A stretch of DNA of 64,000 bases from contig NZ_KK073876.1 of the NCBI RefSeq assembly GCF_000585415.1, positions 555,810-619,809 of the forward strand. The letters are read 5' to 3'. The notes beneath the pieces were generated by a model. It searched no databases and was not told the origin of the DNA. It saw only the letters and a list, made by a program, of their open reading frames with translations. Origin of the DNA: Sphingomonas jaspsi DSM 18422 (GTDB taxonomy: Bacteria; Pseudomonadota; Alphaproteobacteria; Sphingomonadales; Sphingomonadaceae). The translations under genes were made by a program, and so were the position numbers. Shown piece after piece: positions 18,031-27,900 of the stretch (the first letter of the stretch is position 1; every line of letters starts with the position of its first letter).

Positions 18031-18141
18031 GCCCTACCCCTGCCGTGCAAAGCAGGGGCGGGCAAGACTAGTTGCGGCTCGGGTCGGCGCACGCTGCTTT
18101 CAGCGCGGCGAAATCCTTGGCCGGCATGGCCGGACTGCGCT

Positions 18142-19053
18142 TTAACGAGCCAATGCGTTTAGTTCCGCTTGGAACAGGTCGGGCCGATCGATCATGATGA
18201 AATGGGCGGTGTTCGCTACCGGGACGAGACGGGCAGCCGGCTGGGCCGCGTAATCGGTGACGTAGCGGTGCTGGGCCTTTTCGGGGTCTTGCGCCTGATA
18301 CAATACTACCATCGGCACCTCGATGGCGGCGATGTCCCCCCGCAGGTCGGTCATCAGGTCTTCATACACCGCCTGCGCGACCACCGCCGGATCGGCCTTC
18401 AGCGCCCAGTTGGCGATTTTCATGCGGGCTTCGGGTGTCGCAGCCATCCCGCCGCCAGGATCTTTGCTGACGCCGCGTACGGCGGCGGCTTTCATCGCCT
18501 CGCGGTTGGCCAGCATTTGCGTCTTCATCATGTTGGCTTGAGGCGTCACGCTTTCGACCGTCGCCTTGTCGTCCAATACCGTGCCGAAGAACGGGAGTGC
18601 GTCCACTACCATGATGCCTTTGACCTGATCGGGTCGGTCGAGTGCGAACTTCATCGCCAGCAACCCGCCGAAGCTATGCCCGGCAACGATCGCCTTGCCG
18701 ATGCGGCGCGACGTCAGGTCTGCGGCCAAGTCGGCGACTATGCCGTCGATCAGGCCCGGCCCCTCGTTGGCAGGTGTCGGGACTCCTTCGAAGCCCTTGA
18801 CTTCGACGACCAACAGGCGGTGGTCAGTCCGCAAGGCGGCGACTGTTTCGTCCCAGACCGCGCCGGGCGTCGACATGCCGGGGATCAACACGATCACCGG
18901 GCCCTTCGTCCCATAAAGTCGGGTGCGGATGTGGTCGTGTTCGGTCGTCGCGGCCTGCGCGGCGGCCAGCGGTTGGGCGGCGACGGGCGAGCAAGCCGCG
19001 GGCGCGAGCAGTGACGATGCGGCGGCGGCCGTGACAAGGGTCCAGATTTTCAT
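18142..19053 (-). CDS. Secreted alpha/beta hydrolase
   Basis: A 303-residue exported hydrolase. A signal peptide covers the first ~26 residues (MKIWTLVTAAAASSLLAPAAC...), possibly lipoprotein type. The catalytic Ser is in VAGHSFGGLLAM, the oxyanion loop is VLIPGMSTPG, and a His near ANTAHFIMIDRP completes the triad. It resembles AB-hydrolase 6 enzymes; the substrate cannot be read. It sits two bases after the XRE regulator on the same strand, so it probably belongs to that operon. Confidence 0.85.
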   Translation of the reverse strand: MKIWTLVTAAAASSLLAPAACSPVAAQPLAAAQAATTEHDHIRTRLYGTKGPVIVLIPGMSTPGAVWDETVAALRTDHRLLVVEVKGFEGVPTPANEGPGLIDGIVADLAADLTSRRIGKAIVAGHSFGGLLAMKFALDRPDQVKGIMVVDALPFFGTVLDDKATVESVTPQANMMKTQMLANREAMKAAAVRGVSKDPGGGMAATPEARMKIANWALKADPAVVAQAVYEDLMTDLRGDIAAIEVPMVVLYQAQDPEKAQHRYVTDYAAQPAARLVPVANTAHFIMIDRPDLFQAELNALAR

Positions 19054-19055
19054 GA

Positions 19056-19256
19056 CTATTCCTTCGACGGGGAGACGAAGACGTTTTCGATGCTGGTGTC
19101 GAACAGTTCGGCGATGCGGAATGCCAGCGGCAGCGACGGGTCGTACTTGCCGGTTTCGATCGCATTGACGCTTTGACGCGACACCTCGAGCCGGTCGGCA
19201 AGGTCCTGCTGGCTCCAGTCGCGCTCCGCGCGCAGGACCTTGAGGCGGTTCTTCAT
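19056..19256 (-). CDS. XRE-family helix-turn-helix regulator (66 aa)
   Basis: A compact DNA-binding protein consisting of one Cro/C1-type HTH (MKNRLKVLRAERDWSQQDLA, DRLEVSRQSVNAIETGKYDP). It belongs to the small YgzD/YozG-like group often coded next to membrane proteins. ATG 19256 overlaps the stop of the membrane-protein gene (ATGA); the longer open frame upstream is that gene in another phase. It probably regulates its own operon through the palindrome at 19904-19921 (inference). Confidence 0.92.
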   Translation of the reverse strand: MKNRLKVLRAERDWSQQDLADRLEVSRQSVNAIETGKYDPSLPLAFRIAELFDTSIENVFVSPSKE

Positions 19257-19672
19257 GCGCAGTTGCCCGCGGTGCCGAACTGCACGCGATTGGCCGCGGC
19301 CCCGACGCCCAGGCCTGCGAACCAGAGAACTGGGGCCCAATAGAGATCGGTCCGCGGCAGCACGTCGAACGACGACAGGAACCCGTGAACGGCGCAAATT
19401 GTCAGCGCAAAGCCGGTCGCAACGATCATTTGCCGGACCATCAACATGCGCAGGAACTCGTCTTTTTCCTCGATCAATAAACGCCCGATGGCCCAGAAAA
19501 CGCCGATGATCGGCAGTGCTGGCAATACGCCAAGGACATAGGCTTCGACGCCGACGACACCGCCGTTCTTGAAGCGTGTCACGACGCCGAGCAGGATGAA
19601 GATGTAGCTGCCCATGAAAAGCGCCATGCGCCGCACATAATTGCGGTGGGCGACCGACTTGATCATCGCCAT
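19253..19672 (-). CDS. Four-helix membrane protein coupled to the XRE regulator
   Basis: A 139-residue inner-membrane protein with about four hydrophobic segments (IFILLGVV, VLGVLPALPIIGVFWAIG, IVATGFALTICAVHGFL, WAPVLWFAGLGVGAAA) and an acidic cytoplasmic loop IEEKDEFLRMLMVRQ. This arrangement, a small membrane protein followed by an XRE regulator, is common in sphingomonads; the function is unknown. It overlaps the regulator by four bases and is three bases after the 57-residue peptide gene. Confidence 0.8.
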   Translation of the reverse strand: MAMIKSVAHRNYVRRMALFMGSYIFILLGVVTRFKNGGVVGVEAYVLGVLPALPIIGVFWAIGRLLIEEKDEFLRMLMVRQMIVATGFALTICAVHGFLSSFDVLPRTDLYWAPVLWFAGLGVGAAANRVQFGTAGNCA

Positions 19673-19675
19673 GGT

Positions 19676-19849
19676 CTACGCATCCACCGAACGGCCGCAA
19701 CGACCGAGGTAGAAGCTGGACGTCGCCGCCGGTACGACCAGCAAAGCGGTTTGTAGCACTTTCGCATCGACGAAGTCGAAGATGGTGAGCGCGGCGAGTG
19801 CCATCATCGCAGCCGCGATGCAGATTCCCGACTTTAGTTGTGCATCCAT
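19676..19849 (-). CDS. 57-residue small membrane protein
   Basis: A short gene at the head of the XRE operon. It encodes MDAQLKSGIC, a hydrophobic helix (IAAAMMALAALTIFDFV), a second hydrophobic stretch (VLQTALLVVPAATSSFYLG) and a short Cys-containing tail ending in VDA. That suggests a two-helix hairpin in the membrane. ATG 19849 has AGGA eleven bases upstream. Spacing of three bases to the next gene supports a real operon member. No family is recognised. Confidence 0.7.
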   Translation of the reverse strand: MDAQLKSGICIAAAMMALAALTIFDFVDAKVLQTALLVVPAATSSFYLGRCGRSVDA

Positions 19850-19903
19850 GTCAAACGTCCTTTTCTCAATGACAAGGAGACTTTACTTTTAGCATTGTGG
19901 GTA

Positions 19904-19921
19904 TGTCAAGCATCATTGACA
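19904..19921. promoter_or_regulatory. Perfect 18-bp inverted repeat / back-to-back -35 hexamers
   Basis: TGTCAAgcatcaTTGACA is a perfect palindrome with 6-bp arms and a 6-bp spacer. Each arm reads TTGACA outward, so it can be two divergent sigma70 -35 boxes, for the XRE operon (minus) and the glycosyltransferase (plus). A matching -10 is weak on both sides. It may equally be the XRE operator. Related TGTCA/TGACA half sites also occur at 19850-19874. Confidence 0.5.
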
Positions 19922-20061
19922 AAATGTCGCGTGACCTTGAAGTTTCTGATTTCGTGGCGATTTTTGACGCCGAACAATTGCCCCGCCGCGGCGTTCGGCC
20001 ATACATCCGTCGCATTGCGGCGACATCGCCCGCCGCGAATCAGATATTCGGGACTTTAGTG

Positions 20062-21066
20062 ATGACCTCCATCGATCCGCTGCCGGCCGTGACCTTCATC
20101 ATCGAATGGGAAAACGCCATCGATGTCGAGGATGACTGGACCGCAAAGGCGATGCTCGCGCTTGAGCGCGAGATCCGCGACGTCGCGCCGCGCATGCCGC
20201 AAAAGCCGCGCGTCATGTATCTTTACGACAAGAATGAAGTCGCGCCCGGCACGGTCGAAGGGGTGATTGGCACGGTCGCACCGGGCCTGAAAGACGTTGC
20301 CGACCTGGAGGTCATTCCGACCGACGGCCTCACGTATTACAAGCTTAAGAATTACGGCATCGCCCGGTCCAGGACCGAATTGTCGGTGATGGTCGACAGC
20401 GATGCAGGTCCGCAGCCCGGCTGGCTCGATGCCTTGCTGAAGCCTTTCGCTGATCCCGAAGTGATGGCGGTCGGGGGCTTTACCGTGCTCGGCCACGAAA
20501 CCTTGCTCGACAAGGCGATGGCGCTGAGTTGGGTGTTCAACCTGCCGAACGAGCGTACGCAGACCGAGAAGCGCAACAAAATTCACGTCAACAACTGCGC
20601 GGTACGGACCGACTTTTTCCGGGCCAACCCGTTCCCGGACCTGCCGGCCTTCAAGAAGCAGTGCGTATTCTGGTTGAAGGGCATCACCGCGCGCGGTCAC
20701 AAGTTCGTCCGCACCGCCGACGCGATGGCGATCCATGCGCCGCATCCGGGTTGGAAGTTCCTTGCCTGGCGCGCCTGGACCGGCGGCTACGACAGCGATT
20801 TCGCCGGCTATCACAGCTTTTCGAAGAACCGGGTAGGCCGGTTCGTCTATGCCTTCTGGCATTTCGTGCGGAAGCTGGTGCGGTCGTGGAAGAATATCCT
20901 GCTCAAGGGCGGCAAGGTCGACCTGCCGATCTGGCAGCGTCCATTCGCGATGCTGATCTCGCTCGGCTTCTACTTCGTGATGCTGATCGGCCAGCTGGCC
21001 AGTGTGTTCAGCCGCAGCTTCGGCCCGTTGCCCGACGTCAGGCCGCTGGAGCCGGTCGCCGCCTAG
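20062..21066 (+). CDS. Family 2-type glycosyltransferase
   Basis: A 334-residue GT-A fold glycosyltransferase. The metal-binding motif is MVDSDAGPQPGWLDALL, the acceptor region is VNNCAVRTDFF, and a hydrophobic segment near the C-terminus (FAMLISLGFYFVMLIGQLA) should anchor it in the inner membrane. I use ATG 20062. The frame is open to ATG 19897, but those 55 extra residues look unconserved and would run across the divergent promoter palindrome; neither start has a strong ribosome binding site. It likely acts in surface polysaccharide or glycolipid synthesis. The neighbouring convergent gene is also a glycosyltransferase. Confidence 0.8.
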   Translation: MTSIDPLPAVTFIIEWENAIDVEDDWTAKAMLALEREIRDVAPRMPQKPRVMYLYDKNEVAPGTVEGVIGTVAPGLKDVADLEVIPTDGLTYYKLKNYGIARSRTELSVMVDSDAGPQPGWLDALLKPFADPEVMAVGGFTVLGHETLLDKAMALSWVFNLPNERTQTEKRNKIHVNNCAVRTDFFRANPFPDLPAFKKQCVFWLKGITARGHKFVRTADAMAIHAPHPGWKFLAWRAWTGGYDSDFAGYHSFSKNRVGRFVYAFWHFVRKLVRSWKNILLKGGKVDLPIWQRPFAMLISLGFYFVMLIGQLASVFSRSFGPLPDVRPLEPVAA

Positions 21067-22028
21067 TCGCCGGAAAAGTCGCGGCGCCTTGTCGCGACGC
21101 GGAGCAGACCTTGCGCGACCAGCGGCGGCAAGGCCGCCCAGCCAAAGGTCGAGGCAAGGGTCGACGCGTCCGAACGTAGCTTGCCGAATTTACCCTTGCC
21201 GGCGAGCCGGGCCAGATGGCGCGCCACATCATAGGCAAGGCCCTGCCGGAACACCGGGTCGCTGCTATATTCCGGATGGCGCGCATGAAAGGCGAGCAGG
21301 GATTCGGTGAAATTGCCGAGGCCTGCGGAAATCGCATCGTTCGAATAGCGCTTGATCCACCAAACGTCGTCGCGACAGGCCATGCGCCCGACCTTGGCCA
21401 ACCGCAGCAGGAAGTCGAAGTCCTGCCGCCGCTTCAACGCCTCGTCGAATCTACCGGCACGAAGCGCGGCGTCGCGGCGAACCATGATGCCCGGTGTCGC
21501 TTTCCAGATGCGGCGGGTGAACAGCGCCTCGAGGATCGCCCGATTGTCGTCGAGGACCGGGTTGAGCATGTCGGCGTCGGGCTTGCGTCCGTCGGGATAG
21601 ACCTTGCGGAAGCTGTCGATCAGCACATCGAATTGCGGGTGAGCGGCGAACCAGTCGACCACCTTTCCCAATTTCATCGGGAGATAGGCATCGTCGCTGT
21701 CAAGGAAGGCGAGCAGATCGGCGCGGGATTCGTCGATCCCACGGTTGCGGGCGGCATTGCCGCCCATGTTGCGGGGTTGGCGGGCAAGGCGGATGCGAGG
21801 GTCGTCATAGGCCGCGACGACGTCGGCGGAGCCGTCGGTCGATCCGTCGTCGACCACGACCAGTTCCCAATCGCCGAAATCCTGCGCGACGACGCTGTCG
21901 ATCGCGTGGCCTACAAGGTCCGCGCGATTGAATAGCGGCATGATCACGGAAATGGCGGGCAAGGGGCGTCCTTCGACTTTTACCCATTGCTGGTGCCAAA
22001 GGCGGCGACGCAGGGCAAGCGAGACCAT
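21063..22028 (-). CDS. Glycosyltransferase family 2
   Basis: A 321-residue GT2 enzyme. The N-terminal nucleotide-sugar domain shows [46 protein letters not shown] and the metal-binding [13 protein letters not shown]. The C-terminal ~100 residues have no transmembrane helix, so it is probably a peripheral cytoplasmic enzyme. It is convergent with the other glycosyltransferase, overlapping it by four bases, and divergent from thrS. The sugar and acceptor are unknown. Confidence 0.9.
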   Translation of the reverse strand: MVSLALRRRLWHQQWVKVEGRPLPAISVIMPLFNRADLVGHAIDSVVAQDFGDWELVVVDDGSTDGSADVVAAYDDPRIRLARQPRNMGGNAARNRGIDESRADLLAFLDSDDAYLPMKLGKVVDWFAAHPQFDVLIDSFRKVYPDGRKPDADMLNPVLDDNRAILEALFTRRIWKATPGIMVRRDAALRAGRFDEALKRRQDFDFLLRLAKVGRMACRDDVWWIKRYSNDAISAGLGNFTESLLAFHARHPEYSSDPVFRQGLAYDVARHLARLAGKGKFGKLRSDASTLASTFGWAALPPLVAQGLLRVATRRRDFSGD

Positions 22029-22066
22029 TGAAGCCGTTGCTGCACTGCACTAGGTGGCAAAGCGTC

Positions 22067-24076
22067 ATGACCAAGATGTTCAAAATCTCGCTGCCCGATG
22101 GCTCCGTCCGCGAAATGGCCGAAGGGTCCACCCCGGCGGATGTTGCCGCGGCGATCGGGCCGGGCCTTGCCAAGGCGGCGCTGGCGGCGCGCGTCGACGG
22201 CGAATTGCGCGACCTCAACCGCCCGTTCGAGGGTGACAGCCAGCTTGCATTGGTCACCAGCCGAGACGAGAAGGACGCGCTGGAACTGGTGCGCCACGAC
22301 TTCGCCCACGTCCTCGCCGAAGCGGTGCAGAACATCTTTCCGGGTACCCAGATCACCTTTGGTCCGGCGACCGACGACGGCTTCTACTATGATTTCGCGC
22401 CCGCCCCGGGCCGCGGCATGTTCACCGACGAGGATCTTCCCCTGATCGAGGAAGAAATGCGTCGCGTCATCGCCGCCGACAAGCCGCTGGTGCGCGAAGT
22501 TTGGAGCCGGGAAAAGGTCCGCCAATTCTTCCTCGACCATGGCGAAAGCTTCAAGGCGGAGTGGGTGATGGAACTGCCCGAGGGCGAGCCGATCACCATG
22601 TACAAGACCGGCCATGGCGAGGCGGACTGGATCGACCTGTGCCGCGGGCCGCACTTGGCATCGACCGGCAAGCTCGACCCGCAGGCGTTCAAGCTGACCC
22701 GCGTCAGCGGCGCTTACTGGCGCGGCGACCAGGCGAACCCGATGCTCAGCCGCATCTACGGCACCGCCTGGCTCAACAAAAAGCAGCTGGCCGAGCATCT
22801 CGTCCGGCTGGAGGAAGCTGCCAAGCGCGACCATCGCAAGCTTGGCCGCGAAATGAACCTGTTCCACCTGCAGGAAGAAGCGCATGGCAGCGTCTTCTGG
22901 CACCCGCAGGGCTACGCGATTTATCGCGTGCTTGAAGATTATATCCGCCGTGCGGTGCAGGGCGCCGAATGCCTCGAAGTGAAAACCCCGCAGGTGATGG
23001 ACGCGCGCCAATGGGAAAAGAGCGGCCACTGGGGCAAGTATCGCGAGAATATGTTCGTCATCCCTGACGAGGTCCCCAACACCGAGGACGAAGGGCCGCT
23101 GGTGTCGGACGATGCGCAGTGGATGGCACTGAAGCCGATGAACTGCCCGGCGCACGTCCTGATCTTCAAGCAGGGCATCAAGAGCTATCGCGACCTGCCG
23201 CTGCGCCTGGTCGAAAACGGCTGCTGCCACCGCAACGAGCCGCACGGTGCGCTGCATGGCCTGATGCGCGTTCGCCAGTTCACCCAGGACGACGGTCACA
23301 TCTTCTGTCGCGAAGACCAGATCGTCGAGGAAGTGCGCAATTTCTGCCAGCTCGCTGATCGGGTCTACAAGGACTTCGGCTTCACTTACGCCGTGAAACT
23401 GGCGCTGCGCCCCGACCAGCGGTTCGGCAGCGACGAGGACTGGGACAAGGCAGAGGCCGAGCTGCGTCAGGCCGTCATTGATGCTGGCATGGCGACCGAG
23501 GAATATGGCTGGGAAGAATTGCCGGGCGAAGGCGCCTTCTATGCGCCCAAGCTCGAATGGCACCTTACCGACGCCATCGGTCGCACTTGGCAGGTCGGCA
23601 CCATCCAGTCGGATCGCGTCCTGCCTGAGCGGCTCGACGCGAGCTACGTCGGCGAGGACGGCGAGCGCCATCGGCCGGTGATGCTACATCGGGCCATCTT
23701 CGGCAGCTACGAGCGCTTCATTGGCATCCTGATCGAGCATTTTGCGGGCAAGCTGCCGCTGTGGCTGGCGCCGACCCAGATCGTCGTCGCAACCATCGTC
23801 AGCGATGCCGATGCCTATGCCCAGCTGGTGACCGACAAGCTGAAGGCCGCGGGCCTTCGCGCCGAGGTCGATCTCCGCAATGAGAAGATCAACTATAAGG
23901 TGCGCGAACATTCGCTGGCGAAGGTTCCGCTGCTGCTGGTTGTCGGCAAGCGCGAGGCGGAAGAGGGGACGGTTGCGGTCCGCCGCCTTGGCAGCGACGA
24001 GCATCAGAAGGTAATGGGCCTTGATGACGCGATCTCGGCCTTTACCGCCGAAGCGACTGCGCCCGACCTCAGCTAA
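22067..24076 (+). CDS. thrS: Threonyl-tRNA synthetase
   Basis: Charges tRNA-Thr. The 669-residue protein has the TGS domain (residues ~1-65, [20 protein letters not shown]), the editing domain with the H-x-x-x-H type site [11 protein letters not shown], class II catalytic motifs (motif 2 around [20 protein letters not shown]), the zinc-site Cys in [10 protein letters not shown], and the anticodon-binding C-terminus ([19 protein letters not shown]). MTKMFK at 22067 or MFK at 22076 are both possible starts; the frame further upstream to 22028 overlaps the divergent glycosyltransferase start. infC follows. Confidence 0.97.
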   Translation: MTKMFKISLPDGSVREMAEGSTPADVAAAIGPGLAKAALAARVDGELRDLNRPFEGDSQLALVTSRDEKDALELVRHDFAHVLAEAVQNIFPGTQITFGPATDDGFYYDFAPAPGRGMFTDEDLPLIEEEMRRVIAADKPLVREVWSREKVRQFFLDHGESFKAEWVMELPEGEPITMYKTGHGEADWIDLCRGPHLASTGKLDPQAFKLTRVSGAYWRGDQANPMLSRIYGTAWLNKKQLAEHLVRLEEAAKRDHRKLGREMNLFHLQEEAHGSVFWHPQGYAIYRVLEDYIRRAVQGAECLEVKTPQVMDARQWEKSGHWGKYRENMFVIPDEVPNTEDEGPLVSDDAQWMALKPMNCPAHVLIFKQGIKSYRDLPLRLVENGCCHRNEPHGALHGLMRVRQFTQDDGHIFCREDQIVEEVRNFCQLADRVYKDFGFTYAVKLALRPDQRFGSDEDWDKAEAELRQAVIDAGMATEEYGWEELPGEGAFYAPKLEWHLTDAIGRTWQVGTIQSDRVLPERLDASYVGEDGERHRPVMLHRAIFGSYERFIGILIEHFAGKLPLWLAPTQIVVATIVSDADAYAQLVTDKLKAAGLRAEVDLRNEKINYKVREHSLAKVPLLLVVGKREAEEGTVAVRRLGSDEHQKVMGLDDAISAFTAEATAPDLS

Positions 24077-24187
24077 GCCGCCACACGACATGGGGAAAAT
24101 CCGCCTCCCAGGCGCGCCGCCCCTTCACTTTGGCCCGCGAACGCCTTAAGTCGCGGGCCACAACCAACGACTCTAGGAGATTGCGCT

Positions 24188-24733
24188 ATACCACCGCCCT
24201 ATCCGCGCCGTTCCATGGCGCCGCCGCAGTTGAGCGGCCCTCGCTACAATCAGTTTATCCAGGCCCAGAAGGTCCGGGTGATCGACGAAAATGGCGAAAA
24301 TCTGGGCGTGATGTATACGCGCGAAGCCTTTGAGCAGGCGCAGGAAGTCGGTCTCGACCTGGTCGAGATCAGCCCGGGCGCCGATCCGCCCGTCGCCAAG
24401 TTCCTCGACATCGGCCGCTACAAATATGAAGCGCAGAAAAAGGCCAACGAGCAGCGCAAGCGCCAGAAGACGCAGGAGATCAAGGAGATCAAGATGCGTC
24501 CGAACATCGATGACCATGACTTCGACGTGAAGATGAAGAAGGTCTTCGAGTTCCTTGAGGAAGGCGACAAGGTGAAGCTCACCCTGCGCTTCCGCGGCCG
24601 CGAAATGGCGCACAACCAGCTTGGCATGGCCGTGCTTCAGCGGGTGGCCGAACAGACTGCCGAAGTTGCCAAGATCGAGCAGCATCCGCGCATGGAAGGC
24701 CGGCAGATGCTTATGGTGATCGCACCCAAGTAA
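24188..24733 (+). CDS. infC: Translation initiation factor IF-3 (apparent ATA start)
   Basis: IF-3 binds the 30S subunit, blocks premature 50S joining and proofreads the start codon. The product has the N-domain ([19 protein letters not shown]), the linker helix ([26 protein letters not shown]) and the C-domain ([13 protein letters not shown]). The first ATG (24215) has no ribosome binding site, but in the same frame an ATA at 24188 lies eight bases after AGGAG. Rare AUU/AUA/AUC starts on infC are known and let IF-3 repress its own synthesis. I therefore use 24188 (181 residues); the 24215 start gives 172. Confidence 0.9.
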   Translation: MPPPYPRRSMAPPQLSGPRYNQFIQAQKVRVIDENGENLGVMYTREAFEQAQEVGLDLVEISPGADPPVAKFLDIGRYKYEAQKKANEQRKRQKTQEIKEIKMRPNIDDHDFDVKMKKVFEFLEEGDKVKLTLRFRGREMAHNQLGMAVLQRVAEQTAEVAKIEQHPRMEGRQMLMVIAPK

Positions 24734-24761
24734 AGTTCGCGAACCGCAACGGTTCAAATAA

Positions 24762-24795
24762 GGCGCGGCTTCCCCTACGGAAGTCGCGCCTTTTT
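24762..24795 (+). terminator. Rho-independent terminator of infC
   Basis: A GC-rich stem (GGCGCGGCTTCC pairing with GGAAGTCGCGCC, one wobble) with a CCTAC loop is followed by TTTTT. It lies 29 bases after the infC stop. Confidence 0.85.
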
Positions 24796-24871
24796 CATGT
24801 TGCGCTGCGACCTGTGACATTTTCGTCGCAATCGGCTCGATTCCATCGCGCGAACGCCGTCCGCCGCTTCC

Positions 24872-24930
24872 TTCCCCTGTGTTGCTCGCGTAATTCTGCT
24901 CACCAAGAACATAAGAAATTCACAGGGGAG
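24872..24930 (+). promoter_or_regulatory. Leader inverted repeat sequestering the TonB-receptor ribosome binding site
   Basis: TTCCCCTGTG (24872-24881) can pair with CACAGGGGAG (24921-24930), ten base pairs with one wobble, around a 39-base loop. The right arm contains the Shine-Dalgarno sequence AGGGGAG, six bases before ATG 24937. If it forms, the hairpin would block ribosome loading. I do not recognise a known riboswitch class. Confidence 0.4.
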
Positions 24931-24936
24931 TATTTG

Positions 24937-27900
24937 ATGCGCAAATCCGTTTGGCTGCTTTCGGCAGGCCTTTTTGCCCTTTCGACTCCGGCATTCGCAC
25001 AGCAGACCGACACCGATGGCTCGGCGGCCCAGCCGACCGACGGTGCGACCAGCGAAGCGGCCGCCGTCGACAACAAGGCGACCCAGACGTCGGCCGAAGC
25101 CGACACCAGCGAAATCGTCGTTACTGCGACTCGTCGTAACGAAGCGCTGTCGGACGTTCCGCTGGCGGTGTCGGCGGTTACCGCCGAATCGCTCGCCAAC
25201 ACAGGCGCCAGCGACATTCGCCAGCTGACCCAAGTGTCGCCGTCGCTGCTGGTGTCGTCGACCTCGTCGGAAGCTGGTGCGGGCGTGGCTCGTATCCGCG
25301 GTGTCGGCACGGTCGGTGACAACCCTGGTCTCGAAAGCTCGGTCGCGGTGTTTATCGACGGCGTCTACCGCTCGCGCACCGGCGTCGGCCTGACCGAACT
25401 CGGCCAGATCGACCGGATCGAAATCCTTCGCGGCCCGCAGGGCACGCTGTTCGGTCGCAACGCGTCGGCCGGCCTCATCTCGATCATCACCGCCAAACCG
25501 AAGTTCAACACCGAAGTGTCGGGCGAACTGACCATCGGCAACTACAACCTGCGCCGCGCCGAACTGTCGGCGACCGGTGCGCTCAGCGACACGATCGCGG
25601 CGCGCATCGACGGCGTGCTGGTCAAGCGTGACGGCTTCCTCGAAGACGTTATCTCGGGCCGCGACATCAACAATCGCGACCGCTGGTTGCTCCGCGGGCA
25701 GCTGTTGTTCCAGCCGAACAGCGACCTGTCGTTCCGCGTCATCGCCGATTACGCCAAGCGCAACGAAGAATGCTGCGCCGCGACCTACCTGCCGGCGCAT
25801 GACTATGCCGCCGGTGCCGTTCCGAACGAACAGCCGTCGACGATTGCCGGCATCGAACGTGCGTTGGGTGCGATCATCAACGACGATACCTTCGCGCGCG
25901 ACGTGTCGATTACCCCGGGCCGTTCCTACCGTTCGGACGTCAAGGACTACGGCCTGTCGGGCGAACTGGTGTACGATTTCGGCGGGGCCGAGCTGACCTC
26001 GATCACCGCCTATCGCTACAACAAGTTCATCCGCGGCCAGGATGCCGACTACAACAACCTCGACATCCTCTATCGTCCGGATGACGGCGGCGCCTTCAAC
26101 CGCTTCAAGACCTTCACCCAGGAACTCCGCCTCCAGGGCACGACCTTCGGCGGCAAGCTCGACTGGCTGGTCGGCGGTTACTTCGCGAAGGAAAACCTGC
26201 GGGTCGACGACAACCTGACCTACGGTGCGGACTATAGCCGCTATGCCAACTGCCTTGCGGCGGCGAGCTTCGGCGTGTCGACCCTGCTGGCTCCGGGCAG
26301 CTCGCCGAACTGCACCAACAGCGCGGTCGCGACAGGCATTCGCTCGCAGCTGATCGCCGGTTATAACGCCGCGGTTGCGGCCGGTGCGGCGGGCGCCACC
26401 ACGGCGGCCAACCTCGCCAGCCAGATCACCGCCCTCGGCGCCTTCGCCCAGCTCAACAACACCGGCCTTCCGGCTGGCATCCCGCCGGTCAACTTCTCGG
26501 CGGCGCCGTTCGGTACCAGCGGCTTCACCAACCTGGCGATCGCGCTGGGCGGTGCGGGCTTCGTCGGTTCGACGCTCAACGGCGTGGCGCTCGACGACAG
26601 CTACAGCCAGAAGAGCACCAACTGGGCGCTGTTCACGCACAACATCTTCTCGATCACCGACAGCCTCAAGCTGACGGCGGGCCTGCGCTACACGCGTGAA
26701 AAGAAGACGTTGGACGCGACGCTGTTCGACAACAACACGCTGTGCACCGTGTTGTCGGGTTCGTCGCTGCAGCAGCTGCCGTGCGTCACCCCGTCGGCCC
26801 CGGGCGGTTCGTTCGTGATCAACGATTCGAAGACCGAAGGCCGTTTCTCGGGCACTGCGGTGCTCAGCTGGAAGCCGACCGACAAGCTGCTCACCTACAT
26901 CAGCTATTCGCGCGGCTACAAGGCGGGCGGCTTCAACCTCGACCGTTCGGCGCTGTGGCGCGCGCAGCCGGTTCCGACCACGGTCCCGGCGACGCCCAAC
27001 AACGTCGTGCTGACCAACCCGCCCCTGTCGGGCAGCGGCGCGATCTGCGTCAGTGCTGCGCAGAAGGGTTGCCAGGGAATCGTCGCTTCGGGTGCTGACC
27101 TGCAGTTCAAGCCGGAAACCAACGACGCGTTCGAACTGGGCGCGAAGTTCAACGGTCGCGGCATCGACATCAACGTTGCCGTGTTCCGCCAGCTGTTCCG
27201 CGATTTCCAGCTCAACACCTTCAACGGTCTCAACTTCATCGTTGAAAACGTGAACTCGTGTAAGGGCGACCTCAACACCAATGGTGCGGCCAACCTTGCG
27301 CCGAACCAGGCGGACGAGGACAATCGTGCCGACACCGGTGCCTGCACGGGCAAGACCCAGGCTGGCGTGAAGAGCGTCGGCGTCGAACTGGAAGCCTTCA
27401 CCCGTCCGTTCGCGAACGTGTCGTTCAACCTCGGTGCGGTCTATGCCAACACCAAGTACCGCGACAATCTGGTCGGTGCCGACGGTCGTCCGCTGTCGAA
27501 CGCGCTGTTCCAGCTGCCGGGCAGCCGCCTGTCCAACTCCAGCCAGCTCGCCCTCACCAGCGCGCTGTCGTGGACGCCGCCGATCGGCGACAGCGGCCTT
27601 CGTGCGCTGTTCTACATCGACGGCCGTTACCAGAGCAAAATCAACACCGGCTCGGACCTCGATATCGAAAAGGTCCAGAAGGGCTACACGGTGTTCAATG
27701 CTCGCGTCGGCCTGCGCGGGCCGAGCGATAGCTGGGCCGTCGAACTGTGGGCGCAGAACCTGCTCGACAAGAACTTCCTGCAGGTCGCCTTCGACGCGCC
27801 GCTGCAGGGCACGGGCACGGAGCGCGGCGTCAACAAGGGCTTCTATGCCCGTTCGACGCAGCTCTACGGCGCCTTCCTGGGCGAACCGCGCACCTTCGGT

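Noticed and set aside
18068-18127. A 19-codon open frame (MPAKDFAALKAACADPSRN) between two hydrolase genes on the minus strand
   Set aside because: It has no clear ribosome binding site, is very short and overlaps nothing that supports it. It could be a decayed gene tail, but evidence is too thin.
19897-20061. A 55-codon N-terminal extension of the glycosyltransferase
   Set aside because: It would cover the divergent promoter palindrome, has no Shine-Dalgarno and looks unconserved, so I use ATG 20062.
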